A DNA stretch of 64,000 bases from CAMCXE01 sp046347475. Lineage in GTDB: Bacteria; Pseudomonadota; Gammaproteobacteria; Pseudomonadales; Cellvibrionaceae. The position numbers and the translations under genes are program-made. Of the stretch, positions 9,222 through 18,187 are shown piece after piece. Every line of letters starts with the position of its first letter. Position 1 is the first letter of the stretch. Location: contig JAXMGD010000005.1 in NCBI GenBank assembly GCA_046347475.1, positions 406,023-470,022 of the forward strand, given 5' to 3'. The notes below the pieces were generated by a model, which saw nothing but the letters and a program-made list of their open reading frames with translations, made no database searches and was not told the origin of the DNA.

Positions 9222-9881
9222 TCATCCCTGCCGTGCCATGCGCTCCTGCAGCCAAAGCTGCGCCTCGTGCAGCGAATGAATACCCACCACCTGCGCATGG
9301 GCCGCCGCCGGGTGCAAGCGCAGACAGTTTAAATCTGCGGCTAAGGCAGCGGCTTGGCCCACGTTACTATCCTCAATGGCCACACACTGGGCGGCCGGTA
9401 CCCCCAGCTGCTCCATCGCCAGACAATACACATCGGGCGCCGGTTTGTTGCGGGCCACTTGGTCTTTGCTCGCCACGGTTTTAATCCAGCGATCAAGCCC
9501 GTGGGCGTTTAACGAGCGGTGAATTTCTTGAGCCCCCGCACCGCTGGCCACGGCAAGTTTTAAACCGGCCTCGAAACAAAAACGCACTAACTCCTCGGCG
9601 TGGGGCATAAGCGGGAAGGCCTGAGTGGTTAGGTATTCATCCACATGGCGTTGTTTACAGGCGTATAACTCGGCGGGCGTGGTGGGTAAATTAAACCGCT
9701 CAATAATCCATTGGGCTGAGCTGGAGGAGGGTATGCCGGTTAGGTGGGTGACATAGTCCTGTAAGGCGAAGTGCGCTCCGTATACCTCAATGGCTTTGAG
9801 CCAACAGGCGTGATGAACAGGCTCGGAATTCACCAGGGTGCCGTCGTGGTCAAAAATAACGGCGTTAAGCGGTTGGGGCAT
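9222..9881 (-). CDS. HAD-superfamily phosphatase (beta-phosphoglucomutase-like)
   Basis: A 219-residue haloacid-dehalogenase-type hydrolase of the CbbY/GpH/beta-phosphoglucomutase group. Motif I is DHDGTL with the nucleophilic Asp, motif II is VASGAGA, the motif III lysine is in KDQVARNKPAPDVY and motif IV is AIEDSNVG. The cap domain lies between motifs I and II. Probable substrates are sugar phosphates, but the exact one cannot be read. An upstream in-frame ATG at 9941 would place 20 extra residues next to a repeat element. The ATG at 9881 has GAGG seven bases upstream and begins right at the family N terminus (MPQPLNAVIFDHDGT). Confidence 0.9.
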   Translation of the reverse strand: MPQPLNAVIFDHDGTLVNSEPVHHACWLKAIEVYGAHFALQDYVTHLTGIPSSSSAQWIIERFNLPTTPAELYACKQRHVDEYLTTQAFPLMPHAEELVRFCFEAGLKLAVASGAGAQEIHRSLNAHGLDRWIKTVASKDQVARNKPAPDVYCLAMEQLGVPAAQCVAIEDSNVGQAAALAADLNCLRLHPAAAHAQVVGIHSLHEAQLWLQERMARQG

Positions 9882-9925
9882 GAATAAACCTCGTCGGAAG
9901 GTGGGCTTGCTAGCTGTAAGGAAGT

Positions 9926-10023
9926 AATGAATACACATCATTTCAGACCGTCAAAAAGAGGGATCTTTTTGACGAGCCTATAGGGATGTATTCACGGCGT
10001 GTCTGAAATGATGTGTATTCATT
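9926..10023. repeat. Inverted-repeat element, copy B
   Basis: The arms at 9926-9948 and 10001-10023 are perfectly complementary over 23 bases (left arm begins AATGAATACACATC). Inside, CGTCAAAAAGA, loop GGGA and TCTTTTTGACG form a perfect 11-bp hairpin. Weaker similarity to copy C continues outside the arms: CTAGC-GTA-GGA-GTAA on the left and CTAGGTAGTAA on the right. The element lies between the divergent HAD and zinc-protease genes. Confidence 0.9.
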
Positions 10024-10068
10024 GCTGGTACCTAGGTAGTAAGAGGCGTTAAAAATAGGGCGCGCAGG

Positions 10069-10097
10069 TTCACAGCGTGGCGGGGGCATTCTATACT
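10069..10097 (+). promoter_or_regulatory. Predicted sigma-70 promoter of the zinc protease operon
   Basis: TTCACA (10069-10074) and TATACT (10092-10097) are separated by 17 bases, the ideal sigma-70 spacing. The predicted start of transcription is about 58 bases before the GTG at 10162. A small stem (AGGCC/GGCCT at about 10111-10125) followed by ACATTTTTT lies in the leader and could attenuate transcription. Confidence 0.5.
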
Positions 10098-10161
10098 GCC
10101 GCGCCCTTAAAGGCCTTGTTTGGCCTACATTTTTTGGCTTTCACCGGCCCAGGTAGTGTTC

Positions 10162-10989
10162 GTGACAGAGCGTGTAATTGCCACCTTATTAAGTTTGCTG
10201 CTGCTGAGTATTAGCGGCTGTGCAGCCAACGACATCAAAATGAATGCCCTCAGTGAAGGGCAACAGCGCCAGGCTGAACAACTGAGCAATCAAGAGCGTG
10301 CGCTGAAGGCGCAATCGGACCAGCTGGCGGGCCTCAGCCAGCAACAGGCTGAGGCAACCCACGCGCTTGCGGATATGGCCGCGCAGCTACGCATGACCAA
10401 TATGCAATTAAGCACCTTAAGCTTTAATAGCCCGCCCCTGGCACCCAACGTGGCGAGCCTGCCCAGTGCCCCTGAAGCACCCGCCAAAAAAGCCCGCAAA
10501 GAAACCAAACCTGAGGTGGATACCAGCAAAGACTCCGCCAAACTGGTCATCGGCCGGGTGGAGTGGGTGTGGATTGATGCGCTCAATAAAAAACTCAAAG
10601 CCCGCGTGGATACTGGCGCAACCCTCTCTTCTATTCACGCCACCAAAATCGAACGCTTTGAGCGGGATGGCAAAAATTGGGTGCGCTTTACCATGCAGGT
10701 GAATACCGAAGGCGAGCAGGGTACCAATGTAAAAGAACAAGAATTTGAAGCACCCCTGGCGCGCAACGCGAAAATTCGCCAAGCCTCCGCCGAGGAAATC
10801 GACGCCCGCCCGGTTGTGCGTCTGCGTATGCGTTTAGGCCATTTGGAAGAAGACGTGGATTTCACCCTCACCAACCGCTCAGAAATGAATTACCCCATTT
10901 TATTAGGGCGGCGCTTCTTGCAGGACATTGCCGTGGTGGATGTATCCCTGAAATTTACCCAGCCCCTTGAAGCCAAGGCCAAACCATGA
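10162..10989 (+). CDS. Lipoprotein with retropepsin-like zinc protease domain (PF05618-type)
   Basis: The 275-residue protein begins with a hydrophobic leader ending in the lipobox SISGC (Cys20), so it is probably periplasm-facing and lipid-anchored. Residues about 25-90 are rich in Gln, Ala and Leu and look coiled-coil. The C-terminal domain (about 125-265) starts IGRVEWVWID and carries the aspartyl-protease-like motif RVDTGATLSSIHA. This is the family annotated as ATP-dependent zinc protease, which also includes RimB. The longest frame opens at a TTG (10120), but the GTG at 10162 has AGG eight bases upstream and gives a clean lipoprotein signal. It overlaps the next gene by four bases. Members of this family occur with inactive transglutaminases and RimK-like ligases, as here. 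Confidence 0.85.
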   Translation: MTERVIATLLSLLLLSISGCAANDIKMNALSEGQQRQAEQLSNQERALKAQSDQLAGLSQQQAEATHALADMAAQLRMTNMQLSTLSFNSPPLAPNVASLPSAPEAPAKKARKETKPEVDTSKDSAKLVIGRVEWVWIDALNKKLKARVDTGATLSSIHATKIERFERDGKNWVRFTMQVNTEGEQGTNVKEQEFEAPLARNAKIRQASAEEIDARPVVRLRMRLGHLEEDVDFTLTNRSEMNYPILLGRRFLQDIAVVDVSLKFTQPLEAKAKP

Positions 10990-12500
10990 AAACTGGCCCG
11001 TCCTCCGTTTATGTACTCGCCGTATTGCTGTTAATTCTGGGCGCTTCACTAAGTGTTTACCGCCATGTGCAATATGAGGTGCCCTGGCTGCCCGGCGAGC
11101 AGCGCACCATTTGGTCCATTGAAGCGAAAATCGAATTTGATAGCCAAGATGCGCCAGTCAAAGCCTCCTTTGCCACACCGGACAATCAACCCGGTTTTGA
11201 GCGCTTAAGTGAGCGCACCGCCAGCCCAGGTTTTGGCCTCGCCTTTGTGGACGAAGGCGGCGCCCGCCGCGCTGAATGGTCCATTCGCCAGGCCTCCGGC
11301 CAACAAACGCTTTATTATCAAGTGGACATGGTGGCCAAGCCTGAATCCCTAGGTGGCAACCAAGCGCAGCCACCGGCGCTGCGCCTCGTCTCTCAAACCG
11401 GCCCGCAAGCGGCGGCGGCTAAAGAATTATTAGACCGCGCCCGCTCGCGCTCCGCCGATGCCTATACCCTCGCGCGCGAACTTATCAACGAATTTAATAC
11501 CCAAGCCCAGTTGGCGCAGTTATTAAATCACTCGCAAAAACGTATTGTGTGGCTGGTGGATTTATTAAACCAAGCAGGCGTGCCCGCCCGTGAACTGCTG
11601 GTATTAAATTTAGAAGATGGCCGCAGACGGCAGAGTTTGACCAGCGTATTACAGGTATTTGAGAACGACCGCTACCAAATATTTAATATAGATACCGGCG
11701 AGCAGGGCCAGCACCCCAACCAATTAATTTGGCAAGCCCACGCTGGCGCCTTATTAGACTTAGCCGGTGGCTCACGCTCTAAGGTGCATTTTTCCATCAT
11801 CAAACAAGAAGTACCCGTCAGCCGCGTATTGCGTGAGAAAAACCTAAGCGAGCGCAATTTATTGGACTTCTCTGTGCACTCGCTGCCCCTGGAGGATCAA
11901 GCCTTATTTAAAGGGATTTTGCTGATCCCCATGGGGGTCATGATTGTGGTGTTTTTGCGGATTTTAGTCGGCATTCGCACCTCCGGCACCTTTATGCCGG
12001 TATTAATTGCCATGGCGTTTATTCAAACCAATTTAGTGCCGGGTTTAATTGGCTTTAGTTTAATTGTGGGGGTAGGGCTGGTGATACGCTCCTACCTGTC
12101 GCGGCATAATTTGTTGCTGGTGGCGAGAATTTCGGCGGTGATTATCACGGTGATTATTCTCATCGCAATATTTGCGATTTTGGCTTACCGCTTAGGCTTA
12201 ACCGAAGGCTTAAAAATTACCTTTTTCCCCATGATTATTTTGAGCTGGACCATCGAGCGGATTTCAATCCTCTGGGAGGAAGAAGGCCCCAGTGAAGTGC
12301 TCACTCAGGTCGGCGGCAGTTTATTTGTGGCCGTTTTAGCCTATGCAGTGATGAGTAATAACCTAGTGCGGCATTTAACCTTTAATTTTTTAGGCCTGCA
12401 GTTTGTCTTTATGGCTGTTGTTTTATTATGTGGTAATTACACCGGTTATCGCTTAACCGAGTTGCGCCGCTTTAAACCCTTTGTTGGGCGGCAAGACTAA
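10986..12500 (+). CDS. Inactive transglutaminase fused to seven transmembrane helices
   Basis: A 504-residue inner-membrane protein. One N-terminal helix (about 8-26) leads to a periplasmic region (about 27-290), which fits the catalytically dead transglutaminase-like domain of this family. A bundle of hydrophobic segments follows from about 300 to 490, including GILLIPMGVMIVVFLRILVG and SGTFMPVLIAMAFIQ. The gene sits between a zinc-protease lipoprotein and a RimK-like ATP-grasp ligase, with 4-base and 1-base overlaps. This trio has been predicted by comparative genomics to handle a peptide or amino-acid tag at the envelope. The actual substrate is unknown. Confidence 0.85.
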   Translation: MKTGPSSVYVLAVLLLILGASLSVYRHVQYEVPWLPGEQRTIWSIEAKIEFDSQDAPVKASFATPDNQPGFERLSERTASPGFGLAFVDEGGARRAEWSIRQASGQQTLYYQVDMVAKPESLGGNQAQPPALRLVSQTGPQAAAAKELLDRARSRSADAYTLARELINEFNTQAQLAQLLNHSQKRIVWLVDLLNQAGVPARELLVLNLEDGRRRQSLTSVLQVFENDRYQIFNIDTGEQGQHPNQLIWQAHAGALLDLAGGSRSKVHFSIIKQEVPVSRVLREKNLSERNLLDFSVHSLPLEDQALFKGILLIPMGVMIVVFLRILVGIRTSGTFMPVLIAMAFIQTNLVPGLIGFSLIVGVGLVIRSYLSRHNLLLVARISAVIITVIILIAIFAILAYRLGLTEGLKITFFPMIILSWTIERISILWEEEGPSEVLTQVGGSLFVAVLAYAVMSNNLVRHLTFNFLGLQFVFMAVVLLCGNYTGYRLTELRRFKPFVGRQD

Positions 12501-13474
12501 TGCTGGCGGCGGTTAAAAAAATCTGGGCGCGCACGGCCTACGGCCAGTTGGCAAACCAGGGGGTGCTGGGCATGAACCGGCGCAACCACTCCTATATCGC
12601 CCGGTACAACCCGCGCCATTTATACCCCTTGGTGGATAATAAATTAAAAACCAAACGTTTGGCCGAGGAATATTCGGTGCGGGTGCCCAAGTTGGTGGGC
12701 GCCATTGAAAACCAACACGATATTATTTTGCTCGAATCCTTAGTCGGTTCTTTACAGGGTTTTTGTATAAAACCCTGTAAAGGCTCCGGCGGCAAAGGGA
12801 TTGTTGTCATTACCGGCCGCGATGAGCGTGGCTTTATAAAAGCTAACGGGCAGGTAATAACAGCGGAAAACCTGCAGCGGCATATCTCTAACATTTTGGC
12901 CGGGTTATTTTCTTTAGGCGGTAAACCTGATATAGCCCTGATTGAAACGCTGATTCACGCCGATGAACGCATGACTGCTTTTACCTACGAAGGTGTACCG
13001 GATTTACGGGTAATTGTGTTTTGCGGCTTCCCTGTTATGGCCATGATGCGTTTATCCTGCAAGGCCTCGGGCGGCAAAGCGAATTTACACCAGGGCGCGG
13101 TGGGTGTGGGCATTGATATTAAAACCGGCGCCGCCGTTAATGCCATTCAAAATGGCGCCAATATTAAAGTACACCCGGATACCCAACAGGAATTATCGGC
13201 ATTACAGGTGCCCGCCTGGCAAGAATTATTGGAATTAGCCTGCGGCTGCTACGACATGACGGGGCTGGGTTATTTAGGTGTGGATTTAGTTCTGGATCGG
13301 GATTTAGGCCCACTGTTATTAGAGCTAAATGCCCGGCCTGGCCTCTCCATTCAAATCGCCAATAAAGCTGGTTTATTGCCGCGTTTACAGGCGGTGGAGC
13401 AACTTAAAAAAATTGAGCGTTATTCTAATTTAGAGCGGGTAGCCTTCGCCCGCGAACATTTTGCTGCCTTATGA
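12500..13474 (+). CDS. RimK-like ATP-grasp ligase (alpha-L-glutamate ligase-related)
   Basis: A soluble 324-residue protein with ATP-grasp signatures: KPCKGSGGKGIVVI (ATP-binding glycine-rich loop), DLRVIVFCGFPV, and LGVDLVLDRDLGPLLLELNARPGLSIQIAN (acidic metal ligands and ELNARPG) near the C terminus. It should join an amino acid to a carboxylate using ATP. The start overlaps the stop of the membrane transglutaminase gene by one base and its stop overlaps the next gene by four. Translational coupling suggests all three proteins act together. Whether it adds glutamate to a protein, a peptide or a small molecule cannot be decided from sequence. Confidence 0.88.
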   Translation: MLAAVKKIWARTAYGQLANQGVLGMNRRNHSYIARYNPRHLYPLVDNKLKTKRLAEEYSVRVPKLVGAIENQHDIILLESLVGSLQGFCIKPCKGSGGKGIVVITGRDERGFIKANGQVITAENLQRHISNILAGLFSLGGKPDIALIETLIHADERMTAFTYEGVPDLRVIVFCGFPVMAMMRLSCKASGGKANLHQGAVGVGIDIKTGAAVNAIQNGANIKVHPDTQQELSALQVPAWQELLELACGCYDMTGLGYLGVDLVLDRDLGPLLLELNARPGLSIQIANKAGLLPRLQAVEQLKKIERYSNLERVAFAREHFAAL

Positions 13475-13851
13475 AACCCCCTCTCATTGGCGCGCCACTG
13501 CCACGCGCCTTTATTCTTAGTAAACCCGGCGCCTGTGAAAGCTATCCTTTTTACCCCAATGTGCCAGTGTTTAAAGTCGTGAATAAAATTTTTGCCATAG
13601 GCTTTGAGCAGAATAATAATTGGCATTTAAATCTTAAAACCACGCCCGACGATGGTGCCTTGTTGTGCAGCCTATTTACGGCCATTCGCCCTGGCTACCA
13701 TATGAATAAACGCCATTGGATCAGTGTTAATTTAGCCAGTGATTTACCGGCCTGGGAAATCGAGCGCCTCATTAACACTTCTTATGATTTAGTGGTGGCA
13801 GGCTTTTCTAAAAAACAACGCTTACAGTTGATCGGAGCCAGCGGTGATTAA
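13471..13851 (+). CDS. MmcQ/YjbR-family protein
   Basis: A small 126-residue protein of the YjbR (double-wing, CyaY-like fold) family. It shows GACESYPF near residue 20, KVVNKIFAI, the AIRPGYHMNKRHWISV block typical of the family, and LINTSYDLVVAGFSKKQR at the C terminus. The family is predicted to bind DNA, but its cellular role is not established. It starts inside the stop of the ATP-grasp gene (ATGA overlap), and its last codons overlap rsmJ by eight bases, so it is part of the same transcript. Confidence 0.85.
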   Translation: MKPPLIGAPLPRAFILSKPGACESYPFYPNVPVFKVVNKIFAIGFEQNNNWHLNLKTTPDDGALLCSLFTAIRPGYHMNKRHWISVNLASDLPAWEIERLINTSYDLVVAGFSKKQRLQLIGASGD

Positions 13852-14653
13852 AATAGGCCTCTGGTTAAACCAATTGCCACAACACGAGCTTGCCGATTAC
13901 GCCAGCGAACAGTTGGGCATTGCGCCGGTAACAGATTTTCCGCAGGACTGTACCTATGTAGTGGAATTTAATTCTCAGGCGGTGCAGTTGCACGACTGCG
14001 CCCACAGCCATTACAAACCCCTTAAATTAGATTTTACCGAAGGCGGCGCGGCCCACAGGCGTAAATTTGGTGGCGGCGCAGGCCAAATGATTGCAAAGGC
14101 CGTTGGTATAAGCGGCAAACTCGCGCCGCAGGTATTTGATGCCACTGCAGGCTTGGGCGGCGACGCTTTTGTGTTGGCCTGTTTAGGCTGCAAAGTTACT
14201 CTAATGGAGCGCTCGCCGATTGCTTATGTATTATTAGCCGATGCACTGCAGCGGGCGCGCGAGTTTGCCAAGCAGCATGATCACGACCTATTGCCCATCA
14301 TGGAGCGTTTAGTGTTAATCCCCGGCAATAGCATTGACTATTTAACCGACTGCACGCAGCGTTACCCGGTTATTTATCTGGATCCTATGTTCCCTGAGCG
14401 ACAAAAATCTGCAGCGGTAAAAAAAGAAATGCAATTTTTTCACGCCCTGATCGGCAAGGATGAAGACAGTACCGAATTATTCACCCGCGCCTTAGCTAAA
14501 ACCCACTGCCGCCTGGTAATAAAACGCCCACGCTTAGCCCCGCCGCTTGGGCAAACTAAAGCGAGTTTAATTTTGGAGGGAAAATCTTGCCGTTTTGATA
14601 TCTATACCCAACGTAAAATTACGGCGGAAACACTGGCCGAGTGTGCCCTGTAA
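13844..14653 (+). CDS. rsmJ: 16S rRNA (guanine-N2)-methyltransferase RsmJ
   Basis: SAM-dependent methyltransferase expected to make m2G1516 in 16S rRNA. The 269 residues include LDFTEGGAAHRRKFGGG before the SAM pocket DATAGLGGDAFVLACLG (motif I), and the signature YLDPMFPERQKSAAVKKEM, close to the E. coli YhiQ form. The GTG start at 13844 has GGAG seven bases upstream and overlaps the YjbR gene by eight bases. It is the last gene of the operon starting near 10069. No clear terminator follows; palindromic repeats begin 57 bases downstream. Confidence 0.93.
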   Translation: MIKIGLWLNQLPQHELADYASEQLGIAPVTDFPQDCTYVVEFNSQAVQLHDCAHSHYKPLKLDFTEGGAAHRRKFGGGAGQMIAKAVGISGKLAPQVFDATAGLGGDAFVLACLGCKVTLMERSPIAYVLLADALQRAREFAKQHDHDLLPIMERLVLIPGNSIDYLTDCTQRYPVIYLDPMFPERQKSAAVKKEMQFFHALIGKDEDSTELFTRALAKTHCRLVIKRPRLAPPLGQTKASLILEGKSCRFDIYTQRKITAETLAECAL

Positions 14654-14710
14654 ATAGTTGAGCACGTATTAATATATTTCTGGCCCTAATTTAAGCGATT
14701 TTCATCACCC

Positions 14711-14868
14711 CCGTAGGGGCACCCTTGTGGGTGCCCGGTTATCTGTGAATCACCTAATTCTTAGTCGGAGCAAAATCCGGGCGACCACAAGGGTCGCCCC
14801 TACGAAAATGTTTAAAGCCAGACTTAAAAATAGCAAAATCTCGTAGGGGCACCCCTTGTGGGTGCCCA
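14711..14868. repeat. Cluster of three GTAGGGGC palindromic repeats
   Basis: Three related palindromic units fill the gap between convergent rsmJ and uxuB, at 14711-14737, 14778-14804 (opposite orientation) and 14842-14868. Each has the form CGTAGGGGC-ACCC-TTGTGGGTGCCC or its complement. The same unit, in paired inverted form, makes up the interior of the MITE-like elements at 34657-34813 and 42472-42626. The units here lack those elements' ends. They could act as bidirectional transcription barriers, which is an inference. Confidence 0.8.
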
Positions 14869-14884
14869 ATGTGAATCCGCCCGA

Positions 14885-16363
14885 TTATTTATTTGATAGG
14901 CGATCCAAAACGGCAACAACAGCTTTTTTAATGCCCATCTGATGAATAGACTCAAACCAATAGGCCGTGCGCTCAATTAGGCCATTTTGCTCGCGCATAT
15001 CCAAACCAAATACCGCCTCAAAGGCAAAAAATTTGCGCACCAAGGCTGAATAATCACCGCAAAATGTTGCTGCAATGGCTTGTAGGTGTTCAGCCAATGG
15101 ATCAGAAATACTAATGCTGTGGCCGAGCTCATCCACACCCTGTAAATAACACAACCAGGCCGCGAGCGCAAAGGCAAAAATATCCGTATCCAGACCTAGT
15201 GTTTGCCCATCACGCACACTATTGAGCCAGCGCTGGGGAATTTTTTGCGAACCGTCCATAGCAATTTGCGCCGTACGGTGTTGTAAACCTGGGTTGCTAA
15301 AACGCTGGATTAATTGTTCTTGATAGGCGGATAAATCAAATTGCTCCGGCGCCTTCAGAGTGCTGGCGGCAACCGCCATAAAATGGCGGGTAAGGGCAAC
15401 AAAATGCTGATCCTGCATGACTTGATAAATAGTCTCGTAGCCAGCCAAAAAACCTGCATAGGCCAAAATACTGTGGCTGCCATTTAATAAACGCAATTTC
15501 ATGGTTTCATAGGCCGCCACATCTTTTACGATTAAAGCCCCTGCACTTTCCCAAGCCGGTCGCTCATTAGCAAAATTATCTTCAATTACCCATTGGCTAA
15601 AAGGCTCTGCCACCACCAAGCCGTCATCCGCATATCCGTATTGTTCCGCCAAGGCTTTTATATCGGCGGCGGTTGTAGCGGGCACAATTCTATCCACCAT
15701 GGTGCCGGGAAATGCAACGGAGCGTTTAATCCAGGCCGCTAATTGCGGATTAATCTGCTCGGCTAATTCCACCACTACGGCGCGGGCAACAGCGCCGTTA
15801 TGGGGTAAATTATCGCAGCTTACGATGCTGATCGGGTCGAGTTTTTGATTAAAACGTTTAAGCAAACCCGCCACAATAAACCCAGGTGCTGAAATGGGTG
15901 CATGAATATTGTGAATATCCTGTTGTATATCAGGATGGGCCAAATTTAATTGGCCAGTTGCAGGCAGGTGGCAATAACCTTTTTCGGTAATCGTAAGCGT
16001 AATTAATTTTACGCTCGGCAGTGCAATGGCATCGATAATGGCACTTGGGTTTTCCGGCCCCACTAAAACATCTAATACAGAGCAAATAATACGCGGTGTA
16101 TGCTTTACGCCTCGCTCTAACACCGTATAAAGCCCATCCTGCGGCTGTAATTGATGTTTAACCGCCGCCGAGCGCAGACTACAGCCAATAATGCCCCAAT
16201 CGCCACCGCGCGTATTTAATACAGTATCCGTATAAACAGCCTGATGGGCGCGGTGAAATGCACCTATGCCTAAATGCACAATGCCAGGCTTTACATTGGC
16301 TCGGTTGTAACGGGGTTTATCAAGGGCTAGCCTGGCCAGCTGCTCGGTTGAAAGGCGTTGCAT
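14885..16363 (-). CDS. uxuB: Fructuronate reductase (mannitol dehydrogenase family)
   Basis: NADH-dependent reductase predicted to convert D-fructuronate to D-mannonate. The 492 residues belong to the long-chain mannitol dehydrogenase family: IVHLGIGAFHRAHQAVYTD nucleotide-binding start, GCSLRS, VSCDNLPHNG, FPGTMVDRIVP and the catalytic-region KLRLLNGSHS. Tagaturonate or mannitol dehydrogenases have the same fold. The choice of fructuronate rests on glucuronate isomerase being directly upstream on the same strand. The in-frame ATG at 16405 would add 14 residues encoded next to a palindromic repeat and is unlikely. The ATG at 16363 matches the family start, though its Shine-Dalgarno is weak. 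Confidence 0.88.
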   Translation of the reverse strand: MQRLSTEQLARLALDKPRYNRANVKPGIVHLGIGAFHRAHQAVYTDTVLNTRGGDWGIIGCSLRSAAVKHQLQPQDGLYTVLERGVKHTPRIICSVLDVLVGPENPSAIIDAIALPSVKLITLTITEKGYCHLPATGQLNLAHPDIQQDIHNIHAPISAPGFIVAGLLKRFNQKLDPISIVSCDNLPHNGAVARAVVVELAEQINPQLAAWIKRSVAFPGTMVDRIVPATTAADIKALAEQYGYADDGLVVAEPFSQWVIEDNFANERPAWESAGALIVKDVAAYETMKLRLLNGSHSILAYAGFLAGYETIYQVMQDQHFVALTRHFMAVAASTLKAPEQFDLSAYQEQLIQRFSNPGLQHRTAQIAMDGSQKIPQRWLNSVRDGQTLGLDTDIFAFALAAWLCYLQGVDELGHSISISDPLAEHLQAIAATFCGDYSALVRKFFAFEAVFGLDMREQNGLIERTAYWFESIHQMGIKKAVVAVLDRLSNK

Positions 16364-16398
16364 ACATAATCTCACGTAAAAATTTTTAATTATCCTCG

Positions 16399-16422
16399 TT
16401 CCCACGCTCCGCGTGGGAATGC
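16399..16422. repeat. REP-like palindrome
   Basis: TTCCCACGC, three-base loop TCC and GCGTGGGAA form a perfect 9-bp hairpin between uxaC and uxuB. Short palindromes of this sequence type are familiar extragenic repeats in gammaproteobacteria. There is no T run. Inside an operon such a hairpin may protect the upstream mRNA end or set the ratio of the two products. Confidence 0.7.
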
Positions 16423-16450
16423 ATACGGCTCAGTACGAGACGACGAAAAG

Positions 16451-17878
16451 TTACAATTTATAGGCCTTTTTAACCAGGTTATAGGTTAAATCCACCGCTA
16501 ATTCCTGCGCCTCATCTTCAGCTAAACGATGCTCCGCCACCAATTGCGCCAAAAATACACAATCCATTCTGCGCGCTACATCGTGGCGGGCAGGAATGGA
16601 TAAAAATGCGCGGGTATCGTCGTTAAAACCCACCGTATTGTAAAAACCAGCGGTCTCCGTAGTCTGCTCGCGAAAGCGCCGCATACCTTCAGGGCTATCG
16701 TGAAACCACCAGGCGGGGCCTAATTTTAAACAGGGATAATGGCCCGCTAAGGGTGCTAATTCCCGGCTGTACACAGTTTCATCGAGGGTGAATAAAATAA
16801 TCGATAAATTTTTCTCGTTACCAAATTTATCCAGTAACGGTTTGAGCGCCTGTACATAGCTGGTAGAAGTGGGAATATCAGCGCCTTTATCTCGGCCAAA
16901 ACGGTTAAATAATGTTGCGTTGTGGTTGCGAAACGAACCGGGGTGTAATTGCATTACCAGGCCATCATCCAAACTCATGGCCGCCATTTCCGTTAACATC
17001 TGCGCGCGAAATAATTCCGCTTCTTGGGCAGTGCAATTGCCAGCAACTGCGCGAGCAAATAAGGCTTCGGTTTCGCTGCGGCTTAAATTAGCTGTTGCGG
17101 CCGTGGCGTGGCCGTGGTCGGTGGCAGTAGCACCCATGTTGCGGAAATAGTCCCGCCGCGTGCGCAGTGCATTTAAATAGCCATTAAAATTAAACGTATC
17201 TTCTTTAGTTAATTCGGCTAAATACTTAAGGTTCGGTAAAAAACCTTCAAAATCCGGGTCCATCACTGGGTCGGGGCGGAAGGAGGTAATCACGCGACCC
17301 TGCCAGCCGCTGGCGCGTATTTTTTGATGATGGCGCAAGTCATCCAAAGGTGATTCAGTAGTCGCTAAGCATTCAATATTAAATCGCTCAAATAAAGCGC
17401 GTGGTAAAAATTCGGCGGTGGCCAGTTTGGCGTTGATATGGTCAAAATACAGATCGGCTGTAGCAGGCGTTAAACTCACCTCTAAACCAAATACATACTG
17501 AAAGACATGGTCAAGCCACATACGCGAGGGCGTGCCGCGAAATAAATAATAATGCTCCGCCAGCAGCCGCCAAATAGCGCGCGCATCGGTTTCCACCGCT
17601 GCGCCATCTTTACTTGGGATACCCAAAGCCTCCAGTGAAATACCCTGGCTGTAGAGCATACGAAATACATAATGATCGGGGCGAATTAATAATTCACTGG
17701 CATTGCCAAACGGTTCGTTATCGGCAAACCAGCTGGGATCTGTGTGGCCGTGGGGGCTTATGATGGGTAAATCTTTTATGCTGTTATAAAGGCGCCGGGC
17801 TATGGCTCGTTGTACAGGATCAGAGGAAAACAATCGATCAGGGTTTAATTCTAGGGGCTGTGCAGTGGTGGGCTTCAT
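16451..17878 (-). CDS. uxaC: Glucuronate (uronate) isomerase
   Basis: Amidohydrolase-superfamily enzyme isomerising D-glucuronate to D-fructuronate (and D-galacturonate to D-tagaturonate), the first step of hexuronate catabolism in the cytoplasm. The 475 residues show the N-terminal metal motif ISPHGHTDP, then FERFNIECLATTESPLDDL, SFRPDP, MQLHPGSFRNHN and GFNDDTRAFLSIPARHD, as in the family. Divergently transcribed kdgK lies about 300 bases away. uxuB follows on the same strand after an 87-base gap holding a REP-like palindrome. Confidence 0.95.
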   Translation of the reverse strand: MKPTTAQPLELNPDRLFSSDPVQRAIARRLYNSIKDLPIISPHGHTDPSWFADNEPFGNASELLIRPDHYVFRMLYSQGISLEALGIPSKDGAAVETDARAIWRLLAEHYYLFRGTPSRMWLDHVFQYVFGLEVSLTPATADLYFDHINAKLATAEFLPRALFERFNIECLATTESPLDDLRHHQKIRASGWQGRVITSFRPDPVMDPDFEGFLPNLKYLAELTKEDTFNFNGYLNALRTRRDYFRNMGATATDHGHATAATANLSRSETEALFARAVAGNCTAQEAELFRAQMLTEMAAMSLDDGLVMQLHPGSFRNHNATLFNRFGRDKGADIPTSTSYVQALKPLLDKFGNEKNLSIILFTLDETVYSRELAPLAGHYPCLKLGPAWWFHDSPEGMRRFREQTTETAGFYNTVGFNDDTRAFLSIPARHDVARRMDCVFLAQLVAEHRLAEDEAQELAVDLTYNLVKKAYKL

Positions 17879-18100
17879 ACGGTGTCACCTTTCGGGCGGC
17901 GAATTTTTGTGTGAATAAAAAAGAGGCGGGATAATACCCCAGTTACTCAGTTGACTAAATAGCAGACCCACACAAACTGATTTTGGGCTGTAGGGAATCA
18001 CCTCTTTGCGCGGTTATTTGATAGGCCAAGAGATGGTGTGTAGCGCATAAACGGCCTTAATTAGAGCGAAATTAGAATTCTGCTTTGTATGGATTTGAGC

Positions 18101-18128
18101 TTGCCGCCGTTACCAGAATGGGGATAAT
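18101..18128 (+). promoter_or_regulatory. Possible kdgK promoter
   Basis: TTGCCG (18101-18106) and GATAAT (18123-18128) with a 16-base spacer resemble sigma-70 -35 and -10 boxes about 60 bases before the kdgK ATG. The 309-base gap with divergent uxaC must also hold the uxaC promoter and any UxuR/GntR-type operator. I found no convincing palindromic operator. Confidence 0.35.
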
Positions 18129-18187
18129 GCAGTGCGCTGAAATTATCGTTTAGCCAATCGTTCGACAATTTGCCATATGAGCTCTAT

